A stretch of 64,000 nucleotides of DNA from Flavobacterium cucumis (GTDB lineage Bacteria > Bacteroidota > Bacteroidia > Flavobacteriales > Flavobacteriaceae): NCBI RefSeq assembly GCF_900148835.1, contig NZ_FRYK01000004.1:62001-126000 (forward strand), in the 5' to 3' direction. Made by a program: the position numbers and the translations under genes. Position 1 is the first letter of the stretch; the number at the start of each line of letters is the position of its first letter. The notes under the pieces were generated by a model. That model searched no databases. It worked only from the letters and a program-made list of their open reading frames with translations, and was not told the origin of the DNA. This document shows positions 17,165-25,400 of this stretch, piece after piece.

Positions 17165-17915
17165 AATCATATTGTCCGACATTATCCGAAACAAAATCGT
17201 TTTGGCTTACACGCTGATTTTGTCTATTTTATCATGGAGTTCTTTTGCATTAGAAGACAATTCGTCAAAAGGATTGCTAACCATTTTGAATGTGATTTTA
17301 TTCACAGTTCCGTTGGTTTCCATTTTATTCGCTACGATTTATTTGTACAATAGCGCCGAATTTATTGAACTTTTACTAAGTCAACCCATCAAAAGAAGGA
17401 AAATTTGGCTGAGTTTGTTTTTTGGATTATCCACGGCGATGGTTTTTGCGTTTTTTATTGGTGCAGGAATTCCGTTGTTAGTCAATTCGCCTGATAGTAT
17501 TGGGTTTATGATGTTGCTCAATGGTTGTTTGATTTCGATCATCTTCGTTGCACTAGCTTTTTTGAGTTCGATTTTGACTCGAGATAAAGCAAAAGGAATC
17601 GGTTTAGCGATAATGATTTGGTTGTATTTCGCATTATTATTCGATGGAATGGTATTGTTTTTACTCTTCCAATTAGCCGAATATCCAATTGAAAATATGA
17701 TGGTAGGCATCACCGCTTTTAGTCCGATTGATTTAGCTCGAATTCAAATTCTCTTGCATTTAGATGTTTCCGCTATGATGGGATATACCGGTGCAATTTT
17801 TAAAGATTTTTTTGGCACAACGGCTGGATTGATAGTTTCGTTTGTTTTGTTGGCTTTGTGGGCAATTATTCCGTTTTTCATTTCGATGCGAAAATTCAAT
17901 AAAAAAGATTTGTAA
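17148..17915 (+). CDS. nosY: NosY ABC-transporter permease
   Basis: A 255-residue membrane protein with six predicted helices, of the ABC-2 type found as NosY ('FIELLLSQPIKRRKIWLSLF' coupling segment, then helices to the C-terminus). It overlaps nosF by 17 bases. NosY forms the membrane part of the NosDFY complex. The nos operon proper ends here; no strong terminator follows, so the haemoglobin gene may be part of the transcript. Confidence 0.93.
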   Translation: MNRIIKIILSDIIRNKIVLAYTLILSILSWSSFALEDNSSKGLLTILNVILFTVPLVSILFATIYLYNSAEFIELLLSQPIKRRKIWLSLFFGLSTAMVFAFFIGAGIPLLVNSPDSIGFMMLLNGCLISIIFVALAFLSSILTRDKAKGIGLAIMIWLYFALLFDGMVLFLLFQLAEYPIENMMVGITAFSPIDLARIQILLHLDVSAMMGYTGAIFKDFFGTTAGLIVSFVLLALWAIIPFFISMRKFNKKDL

Positions 17916-18020
17916 AACAATTAGAAAGTTACGAGTTAAGGGTTGCGAGTTTTTACCATTTTGTAAAACCAACATTTACAAGCCTTGAACCCGAAATTTT
18001 AAACTCGAAATTTTATTAAA

Positions 18021-18392
18021 ATGAAAGCAGATATTAAAAATAGAAAAGATATAGAACTTTTAGTCAATACCTTTTATGATAAAATTAAAACCGATGCAGT
18101 TATCGGTTTTCTGTTTACCGAAATTGCCCAAGTGAATTGGGAAACCCATTTACCCAGAATGTACGATTTTTGGGAGAATATCCTTTTTTACACTGGAAAT
18201 TATAATGGTAGTCCGATGCAAGTTCACAAAGAACTACATAGTAAATGCCCGATGCGACCAGAACATTTTGAGCATTGGGTGATTGTATTTACTACAACCG
18301 TTGATAAGTTATTTGAAGGCGAAAAAGCCACCGAAATTAAAGAAAGAGCACTAAATATTGCCAATGTTATCATGTATAAAACGTTAGCGTAA
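18021..18392 (+). CDS. group 3 truncated haemoglobin
   Basis: A 123-residue globin of the TrHb3 type: 'KIKTDAVIGFLFTEIAQVNW' near the start, 'HLPRMYDFWENILF' and the proximal His region 'MRPEHFEHWVIVFTTTVD'. Such globins bind heme and are linked to NO and O2 chemistry and NO detoxification. It follows nosY by about 105 bases and its stop overlaps the start of the next membrane gene, so it belongs to the denitrification island. A direct function in NO protection is inferred from family and place. Confidence 0.9.
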   Translation: MKADIKNRKDIELLVNTFYDKIKTDAVIGFLFTEIAQVNWETHLPRMYDFWENILFYTGNYNGSPMQVHKELHSKCPMRPEHFEHWVIVFTTTVDKLFEGEKATEIKERALNIANVIMYKTLA

Positions 18393-18835
18393 TGTATCAT
18401 CATTTCTTATTAATTATTCATTTAGTAGCCGCAACAATATGGATAGGAGGACATCTGATTTTAGCGACTCGCTATTTACCTGAAGCCATAAAAACTAAAG
18501 ATTTAGAGAAACTTAAAACATTTAAAGATAAGTTTGAACCTATCGGAATGCCTTCTTTAATTACGCTTGTGATTACAGGAATTTTAATGGCGTATGATTA
18601 TGATGTTACTTTTACCAAATGGTTTTCCTTCTCAAACGGAATTGAAAAAGTAATCTCAATCAAACTTATTTTGTTTTGTACTTCGTTGCTATTAGCTATT
18701 TTCGCCCAACTTTTTATTTTTCCAAAACTAACACAAAAAAAATATCATTACGTTACGATTCTTATCACAGTAGTAACTTTGATTGCTCTTTCAATGTTGG
18801 TTTTAGGTTCTTTAATCCGATTAGGAGGGATATAA
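18392..18835 (+). CDS. CopD-like four-helix membrane protein
   Basis: A 147-residue protein with four membrane helices and the start 'HHFLLIIHLVAATIWIGGHL', which has the His and Gly spacing of the CopD/copper-resistance-D domain and related heme b membrane proteins. The start overlaps the haemoglobin stop (TAATG). It may handle copper or heme at the inner membrane, or pass electrons with the globin. None of these can be decided from the sequence. A bidirectional terminator follows. Confidence 0.7.
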   Translation: MYHHFLLIIHLVAATIWIGGHLILATRYLPEAIKTKDLEKLKTFKDKFEPIGMPSLITLVITGILMAYDYDVTFTKWFSFSNGIEKVISIKLILFCTSLLLAIFAQLFIFPKLTQKKYHYVTILITVVTLIALSMLVLGSLIRLGGI

Positions 18836-18838
18836 AAT

Positions 18839-18871
18839 AAAAAGCGTAAACTGTTGAAGTCTACGCTTTTT
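18839..18871. terminator. bidirectional rho-independent terminator
   Basis: AAAAAGCGTA (18839-18848) and TACGCTTTTT (18862-18871) form a perfect 10-bp stem between convergent genes. Confidence 0.85.
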
Positions 18872-18903
18872 ACCTTTATAAAAGATGAATTAATAATTGT
18901 TTT

Positions 18904-19458
18904 CTATTTTGGAAGTAAAACGTCACCAATTACATGGATAATTCCGTTTGATGTTTCAATAGAAGCCACAATTTCGGAACCGTTTACGAATGTTTTTTCT
19001 CCTTGTTTAGTGATTTTTACTTTTCCACCAAACACCATATCAAACTCTTGTCCGTCTTGCATATATTCTGCTTTTAACGAGCCTACATATGTATGATAGC
19101 CTAAAATGTTTTCTAAATCACCTTTTTTCTCTGGCTTTAATAAACCTTCTACGGTTCCAGCAGGTAATTTATCAAAAGCAGCATTGGTTGGTGCAAATAC
19201 AGTAAAAGGACCCGCATTACTTAGAGAGGTTACTAAACCTGCAGCTTTTACAGCCGTAACCAAAGTAGTGTGATCTTTACTTCCTACAGCAGTTTGTACG
19301 ATGTTTGGATTTGATGTTGCGTCAACTACATTCTCTTGTCCTCCTGAAGGTACTTCAGTGGTCTCTGATGTTGATTCTGATGCTGTTTCTTCACCTTGTT
19401 TACATCCAAAGGTGATTAGTAAACTAGCTAACAATAAAGTTGTAATGGAATTTTTCAT
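18904..19458 (-). CDS. fasciclin (FAS1) domain lipoprotein
   Basis: A 184-residue protein: lipoprotein signal ('LLITFGCKQGE', Cys19), a Ser/Thr/Glu-rich linker, and one FAS1 domain with its two conserved boxes ('GPFTVFAPTNAAFDKLPAG' and 'NGIIHVIGDVLLP'). FAS1 domains mediate binding to proteins or polysaccharide. It has an FNR-like box 51 bases upstream and lies inside the denitrification island, so it is likely made under low oxygen. Its target is unknown. Confidence 0.85.
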   Translation of the reverse strand: MKNSITTLLLASLLITFGCKQGEETASESTSETTEVPSGGQENVVDATSNPNIVQTAVGSKDHTTLVTAVKAAGLVTSLSNAGPFTVFAPTNAAFDKLPAGTVEGLLKPEKKGDLENILGYHTYVGSLKAEYMQDGQEFDMVFGGKVKITKQGEKTFVNGSEIVASIETSNGIIHVIGDVLLPK

Positions 19459-19509
19459 AATTTGAATAATTTATACACACAAAGTACCTGATTATCTGAT
19501 GATTATTTT

Positions 19510-19523
19510 ATGAGTAGAATCAT
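19510..19523. promoter_or_regulatory. FNR/DNR-like palindrome (one mismatch) upstream of the fasciclin gene
   Basis: Reads ATGAT-TCTA-CTCAT on the minus strand, one base from the perfect dyad, 51 bases from the gene start. Confidence 0.5.
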
Positions 19524-19537
19524 AAGAACCATTTTTT

Positions 19538-20755
19538 TTAGCTCTTTTTTGTAAATAAAGTCGTCCATAAAATACTGGCGAAAAGAAGTATTGCAACTCC
19601 AAATAAAGATTCATTAATATTGGGGATTAATGTGTAACTAAAAGACGCAACACCTTGAATTCCTAACACAACTTCATTCAAAACAACGCCAATGCTAAAT
19701 AAGATTAATCCTAAGATAGTTTTCTTATTCACGGCAATAAAATTATTCACATAAATGTAAAACAGTAGAAAAAGCGAAATAATTGCCAATAAAATCAAGT
19801 GTAAATACGCAATTATTATAGGTCTAAAACCAAAGGCTAATTTGCTAATTGCTGGAATAGTGGAGCCCAATTGTAATAAGAACTTCGCACTCAAAGCAAA
19901 ACTGATAAATAAAATAAGATATTTTAAATAATTTGGAAGAGTTACGAAGATGGATTTGTTCTCTTTAACAATAGTTTTGAATAATAGACACCAAACAACT
20001 ACTTGAACAATTGCCGAAATAGCAGTTAAAATATAAATCAGTAGTGGTAAATCTAACCAAAGTGTTGATAGAAAATACCCTGCAATGCAAGACCAAAACA
20101 ACCAAATAAACGATTGCGAATAAATGCGATTTGAGTTTGAAGTTACTTTTAAATAATCCAACAACAATCCCATACAAGCAAAGAAAAACCAACCATTGTA
20201 TTGAAAATGCAAATAGTAATAAATAGAAGCTAAATATTCATTCTGATGGATGTTTTTAGTTGCCATCATATAAGCCAAAGCAAAAGTTCCCAAAGACGAA
20301 ATCACATTAAAAAATAATGCGGCTTTGAACCATTTTGTTGCTACAGAAGATGTTTCAATTTGTTTGCAATCTTTAAAGAAAGCATAGGCAAACCAATAAG
20401 AAACAAAAATAGAAAGGGTTGAAAAAGTTATGGAAATCGCTCCATAACCTTGCATAATAAAGGAAATTAGCATTACATAAGAGCAAATTAAATTCCCAAT
20501 TAATATGAGATTATATTTTTTAAACGCAATCTTGTTAAGGGTATCGTGTTTTTGTAAAAAAGCAATCAACAACGTCATTAAAGTATGGGTTACCCAACCT
20601 GCGAAAGCAAAATGAGAATGAGAATGTTGAAGACTTTTTTGATCGAGAATTGGAAATTCAAACAGAATCTTATAACGCATTAAAAGACCTAATAATGCTA
20701 CAAGCATTAGATTAAAAATCGAAAATCGAATCCAAAAAGTTGTTTTAAAAGACAT
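19538..20755 (-). CDS. polytopic membrane protein with heme-copper-oxidase-like histidines
   Basis: A 405-residue protein with about twelve hydrophobic helices and no soluble domain. Helix 2 has 'QHSHSHFAFAGWVTHTLM' (His44, 46, 48, 57), a later helix has 'YYLHFQYNGWFFFACMGL' (His183) and a near C-terminal helix has 'IIAYLHLILLAI'. These resemble the helix-2 heme ligand and nearby helices of heme-copper oxidase subunit I, but no His-His pair of a CuB or FeB site is seen. It may be a heme-binding relative without the binuclear centre. The stop abuts the Crp/Fnr regulator gene (overlap of one base), so the two are co-transcribed. Function unknown. Confidence 0.7.
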   Translation of the reverse strand: MSFKTTFWIRFSIFNLMLVALLGLLMRYKILFEFPILDQKSLQHSHSHFAFAGWVTHTLMTLLIAFLQKHDTLNKIAFKKYNLILIGNLICSYVMLISFIMQGYGAISITFSTLSIFVSYWFAYAFFKDCKQIETSSVATKWFKAALFFNVISSLGTFALAYMMATKNIHQNEYLASIYYYLHFQYNGWFFFACMGLLLDYLKVTSNSNRIYSQSFIWLFWSCIAGYFLSTLWLDLPLLIYILTAISAIVQVVVWCLLFKTIVKENKSIFVTLPNYLKYLILFISFALSAKFLLQLGSTIPAISKLAFGFRPIIIAYLHLILLAIISLFLLFYIYVNNFIAVNKKTILGLILFSIGVVLNEVVLGIQGVASFSYTLIPNINESLFGVAILLFASILWTTLFTKKS

Positions 20756-21342
20756 CAGTAATATAATTTGTGATTAATAATTTCCACTTTATTCGTCTTA
20801 CTCATTTTTGATAGCTCTCGAATCACCGTTTCCACTCGTAAACCTGTAAAGTTGGCAATTTCTTGTCTTGTAAATTCCACCAATTCTTTTTTTGGACATT
20901 CGGGGTTTTTGTGTGCATTTAAAAAAGCTAAAATTCGAAACTCCGGTTTTTGATTTACAATGTCTTTTGTGGTTCTGGCTTTGTTGTGAATTCGAGTTGC
21001 CATTAAATTCAAGAATTGCTTTTGAATAAAAGGATATTCCTCTAAAATCTTTAAAAACTTTTCCTTCGAAATTTTTATTATTTTGGAATCTTTAAAGGCT
21101 ACAGCAGTAGAAGGATATAGTTCATCAATAAACAAAGGCGGTTCTCCAAAACTCTGACCATTTTTAAAATAGCCTTGGGTAAACTCTTTTCCTTCATCAT
21201 TGGAATTGTACATTCTTACGCAACCATCAATAATTTGATAATAAAAATTAGCCGATTCCTCTTCATGGAAAATAATTTCATTTTTCTTGTACTCCTTGGC
21301 AATAGCGCCCCAAGTAAATAATAAATCTAAATCAATCTGCAT
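20755..21342 (-). CDS. Crp/Fnr-family transcription regulator
   Basis: A 195-residue regulator: cyclic-nucleotide-binding-like domain (about residues 15-110), long dimer helix and winged helix-turn-helix with recognition segment 'TRQEIANFTGLRVETVIREL'. The Glu-x3-Arg of 'ETVIR' matches the residues with which FNR-type proteins read TGA half-sites, in agreement with the ATGAT-N4-ATCAT boxes around. The N-terminus lacks the Cys cluster of FNR, so it is unlikely to carry a 4Fe-4S cluster; a DNR-like heme or other NO sensor is possible. It is the best candidate for control of this island. One box lies 72 bases from its own start. Confidence 0.9.
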   Translation of the reverse strand: MQIDLDLLFTWGAIAKEYKKNEIIFHEEESANFYYQIIDGCVRMYNSNDEGKEFTQGYFKNGQSFGEPPLFIDELYPSTAVAFKDSKIIKISKEKFLKILEEYPFIQKQFLNLMATRIHNKARTTKDIVNQKPEFRILAFLNAHKNPECPKKELVEFTRQEIANFTGLRVETVIRELSKMSKTNKVEIINHKLYY

Positions 21343-21414
21343 AAAGTAGTTGTGTTGAAGGCTTTAATTCTTTTAGATAAAGCACAAATTAATTTCAATA
21401 AAAGTAAAAAAAAT

Positions 21415-21428
21415 ATGACTGAAATCAT
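21415..21428. promoter_or_regulatory. FNR/DNR-like palindrome (one mismatch), regulator and copper module
   Basis: Reads ATGAC-TGAA-ATCAT, 35 bases before the 21464 start and 72 bases from the divergent Crp/Fnr gene. It could serve the copper genes, autoregulation, or both. Confidence 0.55.
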
Positions 21429-21463
21429 ATTAAACGCTAATTTATTTGCTGTAAATTTGTCAC

Positions 21464-21838
21464 ATGAAACAATTACTAATCATATTAACCACGCTAATGT
21501 TTCTAAAGCCAATACTGCCGGTTTTAGAATATGCTGTGAATTATGATTATATTGTAAATAATCTTTGTGAGAACAAATCTAAGCCAGAATTAAATTGTAA
21601 TGGTAAGTGTCACTTGACAAAACAGTTGGCTAAAGCTTCAGAAAGCAGTTCTGAAAATTCTTCAGAAAAGAAAATCGCTTTTGAACAAACTGAAATTGTG
21701 TTTTTTCAGGAGATTCCATCTATAGAAATGAGACAAATTTATTTTTTAAATAAAACTTCTATTGGTAACAATTATTCTAATCTTTACTTTCACTTGAATG
21801 ATTGTGCCTTCTTTCATCCACCTGCATTTATTTCTTAA
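21464..21838 (+). CDS. small exported Cys-motif protein of the copper module
   Basis: A 124-residue protein with an N-terminal hydrophobic segment (residues 3-20, signal or anchor). The only striking motif is 'NLCENKSKPELNCNGKCHL' (Cys35, Cys45, Cys49, His50), which looks able to bind a metal, followed by a Ser/Glu-rich stretch. Short proteins with this Cys pattern occur in Bacteroidota near copper-type TonB receptors, as here. Function in copper handling is inferred from the neighbours. Confidence 0.65.
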   Translation: MKQLLIILTTLMFLKPILPVLEYAVNYDYIVNNLCENKSKPELNCNGKCHLTKQLAKASESSSENSSEKKIAFEQTEIVFFQEIPSIEMRQIYFLNKTSIGNNYSNLYFHLNDCAFFHPPAFIS

Positions 21839-21955
21839 TTAAATATTGGTTTCTTGTTAGTTCATTTTCGGAACTAACCCACTCAACTTATATTCAAATT
21901 TGCCTGAAATCAAGTATTTCAGATGCAATTACAATCACTTTAATTAAAAAATATA

Positions 21956-22801
21956 ATGAAAACTTCAATACAATATATTGTAGCCATTTTTGCTATGGCC
22001 TTAACTTTCGTGTCTTGTTCAAATGATGATGAAACTACTGTAAATGAATTAGATGGAATCACTAAATTTAAAGAAATCACTAACGATACACACACAATCG
22101 AATTGTATTCCCAAATGGGAAGTTTAGAACAAGGATACAATGCGATTAGCCTACGAATCAAAGAAAACGGAACCAACAATTATATCAAAAATGCAGAAGT
22201 GAGTTGGGCACCACTTATGCATATGACCTCAATGACCCATTCTTGTCCTTATTCTTCTGTTGAAAAAGTAACAGAAAATGGGACTTTATACGAAGGATAT
22301 ATTATGTTTCAAATGGCTCAAAACACTACAGAATATTGGGATTTAAAAATCGATTACACAATTAATGGTGTGGATTACACTGCAACAGAAGTTATCGATG
22401 TACCAGCTTCTACCAAAAGAAAAGTAAATACTTTTATGGGTTCGGATGGTACAAAATACTTAGTAGCTTTAATCGAACCTACTACTCCTAAAGTAGCAGT
22501 CAACGATATGAAAGTTGGCGTTTGGAAAATGCAAAGCATGATGAATTTCCCAGTTGTTGATGGCTATATCGTAAAAATCGACCCTAGAATGCCAAGCATG
22601 GGAAATCATTCTTCACCAAATAACGTTCATGCGACTCAAACTTTAGCAGGTGGATTATACGATGGTAAATTATCGTTAACCATGACAGGTTATTGGAAAA
22701 TCAACTTACAATTAGTTGACGCAGAAGGAACTATCATAAAAGGAGAAGAAATCACAGAAACAGTTACTGCTAGTAGTATTTTCTTCGAAATCGAATTTTA
22801 A
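21956..22801 (+). CDS. Met/His-rich lipoprotein, YtkA/FixH-like domains
   Basis: A 281-residue lipoprotein ('ALTFVSCSND', lipidated Cys21) made of two similar beta-domains. Each has a Met/His loop: 'APLMHMTSMTHSCPYS' (Met88, His89, Met90, Met93, His95, Cys97) and 'DPRMPSMGNHSSPNNVHA' (Met212, Met215, His218). The second ends with the 'GKLSLTMTGYWKINLQLVD' strand pair seen in YtkA/FixH-type domains. The loops suit Cu(I) or Cu(II) binding. It is 62 bases upstream of an OprC-like receptor and may be a surface or periplasmic copper-capture partner. The role is inferred. Confidence 0.72.
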   Translation: MKTSIQYIVAIFAMALTFVSCSNDDETTVNELDGITKFKEITNDTHTIELYSQMGSLEQGYNAISLRIKENGTNNYIKNAEVSWAPLMHMTSMTHSCPYSSVEKVTENGTLYEGYIMFQMAQNTTEYWDLKIDYTINGVDYTATEVIDVPASTKRKVNTFMGSDGTKYLVALIEPTTPKVAVNDMKVGVWKMQSMMNFPVVDGYIVKIDPRMPSMGNHSSPNNVHATQTLAGGLYDGKLSLTMTGYWKINLQLVDAEGTIIKGEEITETVTASSIFFEIEF

Positions 22802-22811
22802 TTTTTACTCT

Positions 22812-22848
22812 AAAAAAGGTCGTTATGACTTAAATAATGACCTTTTTT
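22812..22848 (+). terminator. hairpin between lipoprotein and receptor genes
   Basis: AAAAAAGGTC...GACCTTTTTT stem, extended by TTAT/ATAA with a G-U, followed by T. It may reduce read-through into the receptor gene. Confidence 0.7.
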
Positions 22849-22862
22849 AAAATCTTTATATC

Positions 22863-24848
22863 ATGAAAAAATTAGTTGTATTTTTTCTGTCACTTTCGTT
22901 TTGTTTTACTTTTAGTCAAGAAGTCGATTCTCTCAAAACTAAAGAACTTAAAGAAGTTTTGGTAGTAGGAACAAAAGCAGCTTTGCACGAAAAACAAACC
23001 AAAACACTTGCTACTTTAGACGAATTTCTGCAAAAATCAACCAAAGTAGATTTAATCAAAAGAGGTGCTTATGCTTGGGAACCCATCATCAACGGAATGG
23101 CAACCGAGCGTACCGTTGTTACCATCGACGGAATGCGAATCTTTGGTGCTTGTACTGATAAAATGGATCCAGTAACTTCTTATTTTGAAGTTTCTAATTT
23201 ATCAGAAGCAACGATTTCTTCAGGTCAACAAGGCAGTTGTCATGGAAATACGATTGGTGGTTCGATTGATTTAAAAAGAAGCCAACGCCAATTTACTAAT
23301 GCGGGATGGGAATTTTTTGTCAACTCAGGTTATGAAACGAATAACCGTCAGAAAATCATAGGCTCAGCCATCAATTATGCTGATAGTTTGTTTTATGTGG
23401 ATACTGATGTAATGTTTCGCGATGCCGAAAATTATAGAGCGGGAAACAATAAAGAAATTGAGTTTTCACAATTCAGAAAATTGAATTTATCTGCTACTTC
23501 GGGATATAAATTAGCATCAAACAAAAACATTGAAGCTTCAGTAATTTTTGATAGAGCTACCGATGTCGGTTATCCTGCGTTACCAATGGATGTTTCGTTG
23601 GCGGAAGCATTGATTACTTCGGTAAAATTCAATTACAAACCAAGTTTTGATTCAATCGATAATTGGGAAACCAAACTCTATTTTAATACAATTACGCACA
23701 CTATGGACGACACCAAACGCCCTGATGTGCCGATTCACATGGACATGCCAGGTTGGAGCGACACGTATGGTTTTTATTCCAAAATAAATGGGAAGTACAA
23801 AAAACATCAATTTTTGGCCAATTTGAATTCATTTTACAATCGTTCTGTTGCGGAAATGACGATGTATCCTTCTGATCCAAACGAAAACTTAATGTTTATG
23901 TATACTTGGCCGGATGTTCGTACCTTATATTCTGGAATTTATTTGGAAGATAATTATGAAATCAATTGTCACTCCAATATAAAAACCAATGCAAATTTAG
24001 GTTTTCATAATAACAATGTTGCAAGTGATTTCGGCTTACAAAGTTTACAGATTTTCTATCCAGAAATGCAAGCCTCAAAATCTCGATTCCTGAAAAGTAT
24101 TTCCACTAATTATTTCTATAACAAAGACGGAATTTCATATGGATTCGGAATGGGGTATGGCGAACGCGCTCCATCAGTTTCAGAAGGGTATGGTTTTTAT
24201 TTATTCAACAGTTTTGACGGATTTGATTACATCGGAAATCCCAATTTAAAAAACGAAAAATCATTAGAAGGAAATGCCAATATTGGTTTCAAAAATTCGA
24301 AATGGCAAACCAAAATATCAGCATCGTATTTTCATATTTACGATTATATCATCGGAATTCCTGATGCTTCGGTAGCGCCTATGACTATTGGTGCCAATGG
24401 AGTTAAAATCTATACCGCTTTAGATTTTGCGACTATTTTATCAGCTGATTTTACGGTAAGTTATCAATTATCAGATTTCTGGATTTGGAAAGGACAATTC
24501 GTCTATAACTTAGGAAAAGACAATGAGAATAACGGTTTGCCTTTTATGAGTCCGTTTAATTACATGACTTCTTTAAGCTTTAGACCAGGAAAATTCAGTT
24601 CGGAATTACAACTAAAAGGAAATGCTACACAAACCGAGTACAACGCTTTTTATGGTGAAGACAAAACACCTGATTATGCAATTGTAAATGCCAATTTTGG
24701 TTATAAATTCACTTTTGAGAAATCAAAAATGATCTTTAATACAGGTGTTGAAAATCTTTTAGATGCCAACTACACTACTTATACTGATTGGAACAACCTT
24801 CCAAGAATGGGACGAAATATCTTTATGAATTTGATGTTTCAGTTTTAA
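22863..24848 (+). CDS. OprC-like TonB-dependent outer-membrane receptor, probably copper
   Basis: A 661-residue receptor: signal peptide (to about residue 19), plug domain ('VVTIDGMRIFGACTDKMDPV') and a 22-strand barrel ending in the aromatic tail 'MFQF'. The plug holds Cys97-x3-Met101, equal to the CxxxM copper ligand pair known in OprC, and the barrel has 'VPIHMDMPGWSD' (His292, Met293, Met295), a good match for OprC's second ligand pair. It should import copper using TonB energy. Placed after two metal-loop proteins and an FNR-like box, it probably supplies copper for NosZ under low oxygen. It ends the module; rrf2 is convergent. Confidence 0.85.
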   Translation: MKKLVVFFLSLSFCFTFSQEVDSLKTKELKEVLVVGTKAALHEKQTKTLATLDEFLQKSTKVDLIKRGAYAWEPIINGMATERTVVTIDGMRIFGACTDKMDPVTSYFEVSNLSEATISSGQQGSCHGNTIGGSIDLKRSQRQFTNAGWEFFVNSGYETNNRQKIIGSAINYADSLFYVDTDVMFRDAENYRAGNNKEIEFSQFRKLNLSATSGYKLASNKNIEASVIFDRATDVGYPALPMDVSLAEALITSVKFNYKPSFDSIDNWETKLYFNTITHTMDDTKRPDVPIHMDMPGWSDTYGFYSKINGKYKKHQFLANLNSFYNRSVAEMTMYPSDPNENLMFMYTWPDVRTLYSGIYLEDNYEINCHSNIKTNANLGFHNNNVASDFGLQSLQIFYPEMQASKSRFLKSISTNYFYNKDGISYGFGMGYGERAPSVSEGYGFYLFNSFDGFDYIGNPNLKNEKSLEGNANIGFKNSKWQTKISASYFHIYDYIIGIPDASVAPMTIGANGVKIYTALDFATILSADFTVSYQLSDFWIWKGQFVYNLGKDNENNGLPFMSPFNYMTSLSFRPGKFSSELQLKGNATQTEYNAFYGEDKTPDYAIVNANFGYKFTFEKSKMIFNTGVENLLDANYTTYTDWNNLPRMGRNIFMNLMFQF

Positions 24849-24876
24849 AAATACTGCCGTTTAGAAGAATTGGTTT

Positions 24877-25314
24877 TTATAACGATTTCAAGAACGTTTC
24901 TCCTGATTTAATTCCTAAAGCTAATTCTTCTAAATTCGTAGTTTCTAGCATATGTGCTAATTCATCTCGAATGCTCTTAAATTTATCATGTACTGGACAA
25001 GGGTGTGTTTCAGAACATTGTGATAATCCAAGACCACATCCATGAAAAACTGCATCGCCATCAATAGCGTCAACAATTTCAACTAAATAAGTTGTAGCGA
25101 TATTTTTTTTAGGAATATAAAAACCACCATTGACACCTTTTACAGAATCAATAATTCCAGATTTTACTAAAATTTGTAGAATTTTTGCTGTAAATGCTTG
25201 TGGTGAATCGATTTCTTTAGCGATATCAACAAATCCTACCTTATTTTCCTCTAAGGAGTGTTTAGCAATAAAAATTGCCGCTTTTATGGCATAATTACAT
25301 GATTTCGAAAACAT
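24877..25314 (-). CDS. Rrf2-family regulator, NsrR-like, copy 1
   Basis: A 145-residue Rrf2 protein from the ATG at 25314; an upstream in-frame start at 25341 would add an unusual hydrophobic leader. It has the winged helix ('YAIKAAIFIAKHSL' to 'GGFYIPKK') and the cluster-binding Cys triad Cys93-x6-Cys100-x5-Cys106 in 'CGLGLSQCSETHPC'. Such proteins sense NO or Fe-S status through an iron-sulfur cluster. It has the same length and Cys positions as the second copy at 29656-30090. It lies downstream of the divergent NO reductase pair and could control it. Confidence 0.88.
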   Translation of the reverse strand: MFSKSCNYAIKAAIFIAKHSLEENKVGFVDIAKEIDSPQAFTAKILQILVKSGIIDSVKGVNGGFYIPKKNIATTYLVEIVDAIDGDAVFHGCGLGLSQCSETHPCPVHDKFKSIRDELAHMLETTNLEELALGIKSGETFLKSL

Positions 25315-25400
25315 AAGGAATAGTAATTTAGTAATTTGCAAAGATACGATGGAATTATGATATTTTGTCCGATTTATAGTAACCTATTTTTAGAATGTAA

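Noticed and set aside
17916..18020. Possible repeat or mobile-element edge after nosY ('GAACCCGAAATTT', 'AACTCGAAATTT')
   Set aside because: Short, imperfect words with no terminal repeats or transposase nearby. Similar words at 41511-41530 hint at common intergenic repeats only.
21352..21546. Open frame across the Crp/Fnr-copper promoter region
   Set aside because: It spans the FNR-like box and overlaps the better-supported 21464 gene in another frame.
25372..25400. Possible FNR-like box before rrf2 copy 1 ('ATGATATTTTGTC')
   Set aside because: Only one half-site matches; the other arm has three mismatches. Not counted as a member of the motif set.
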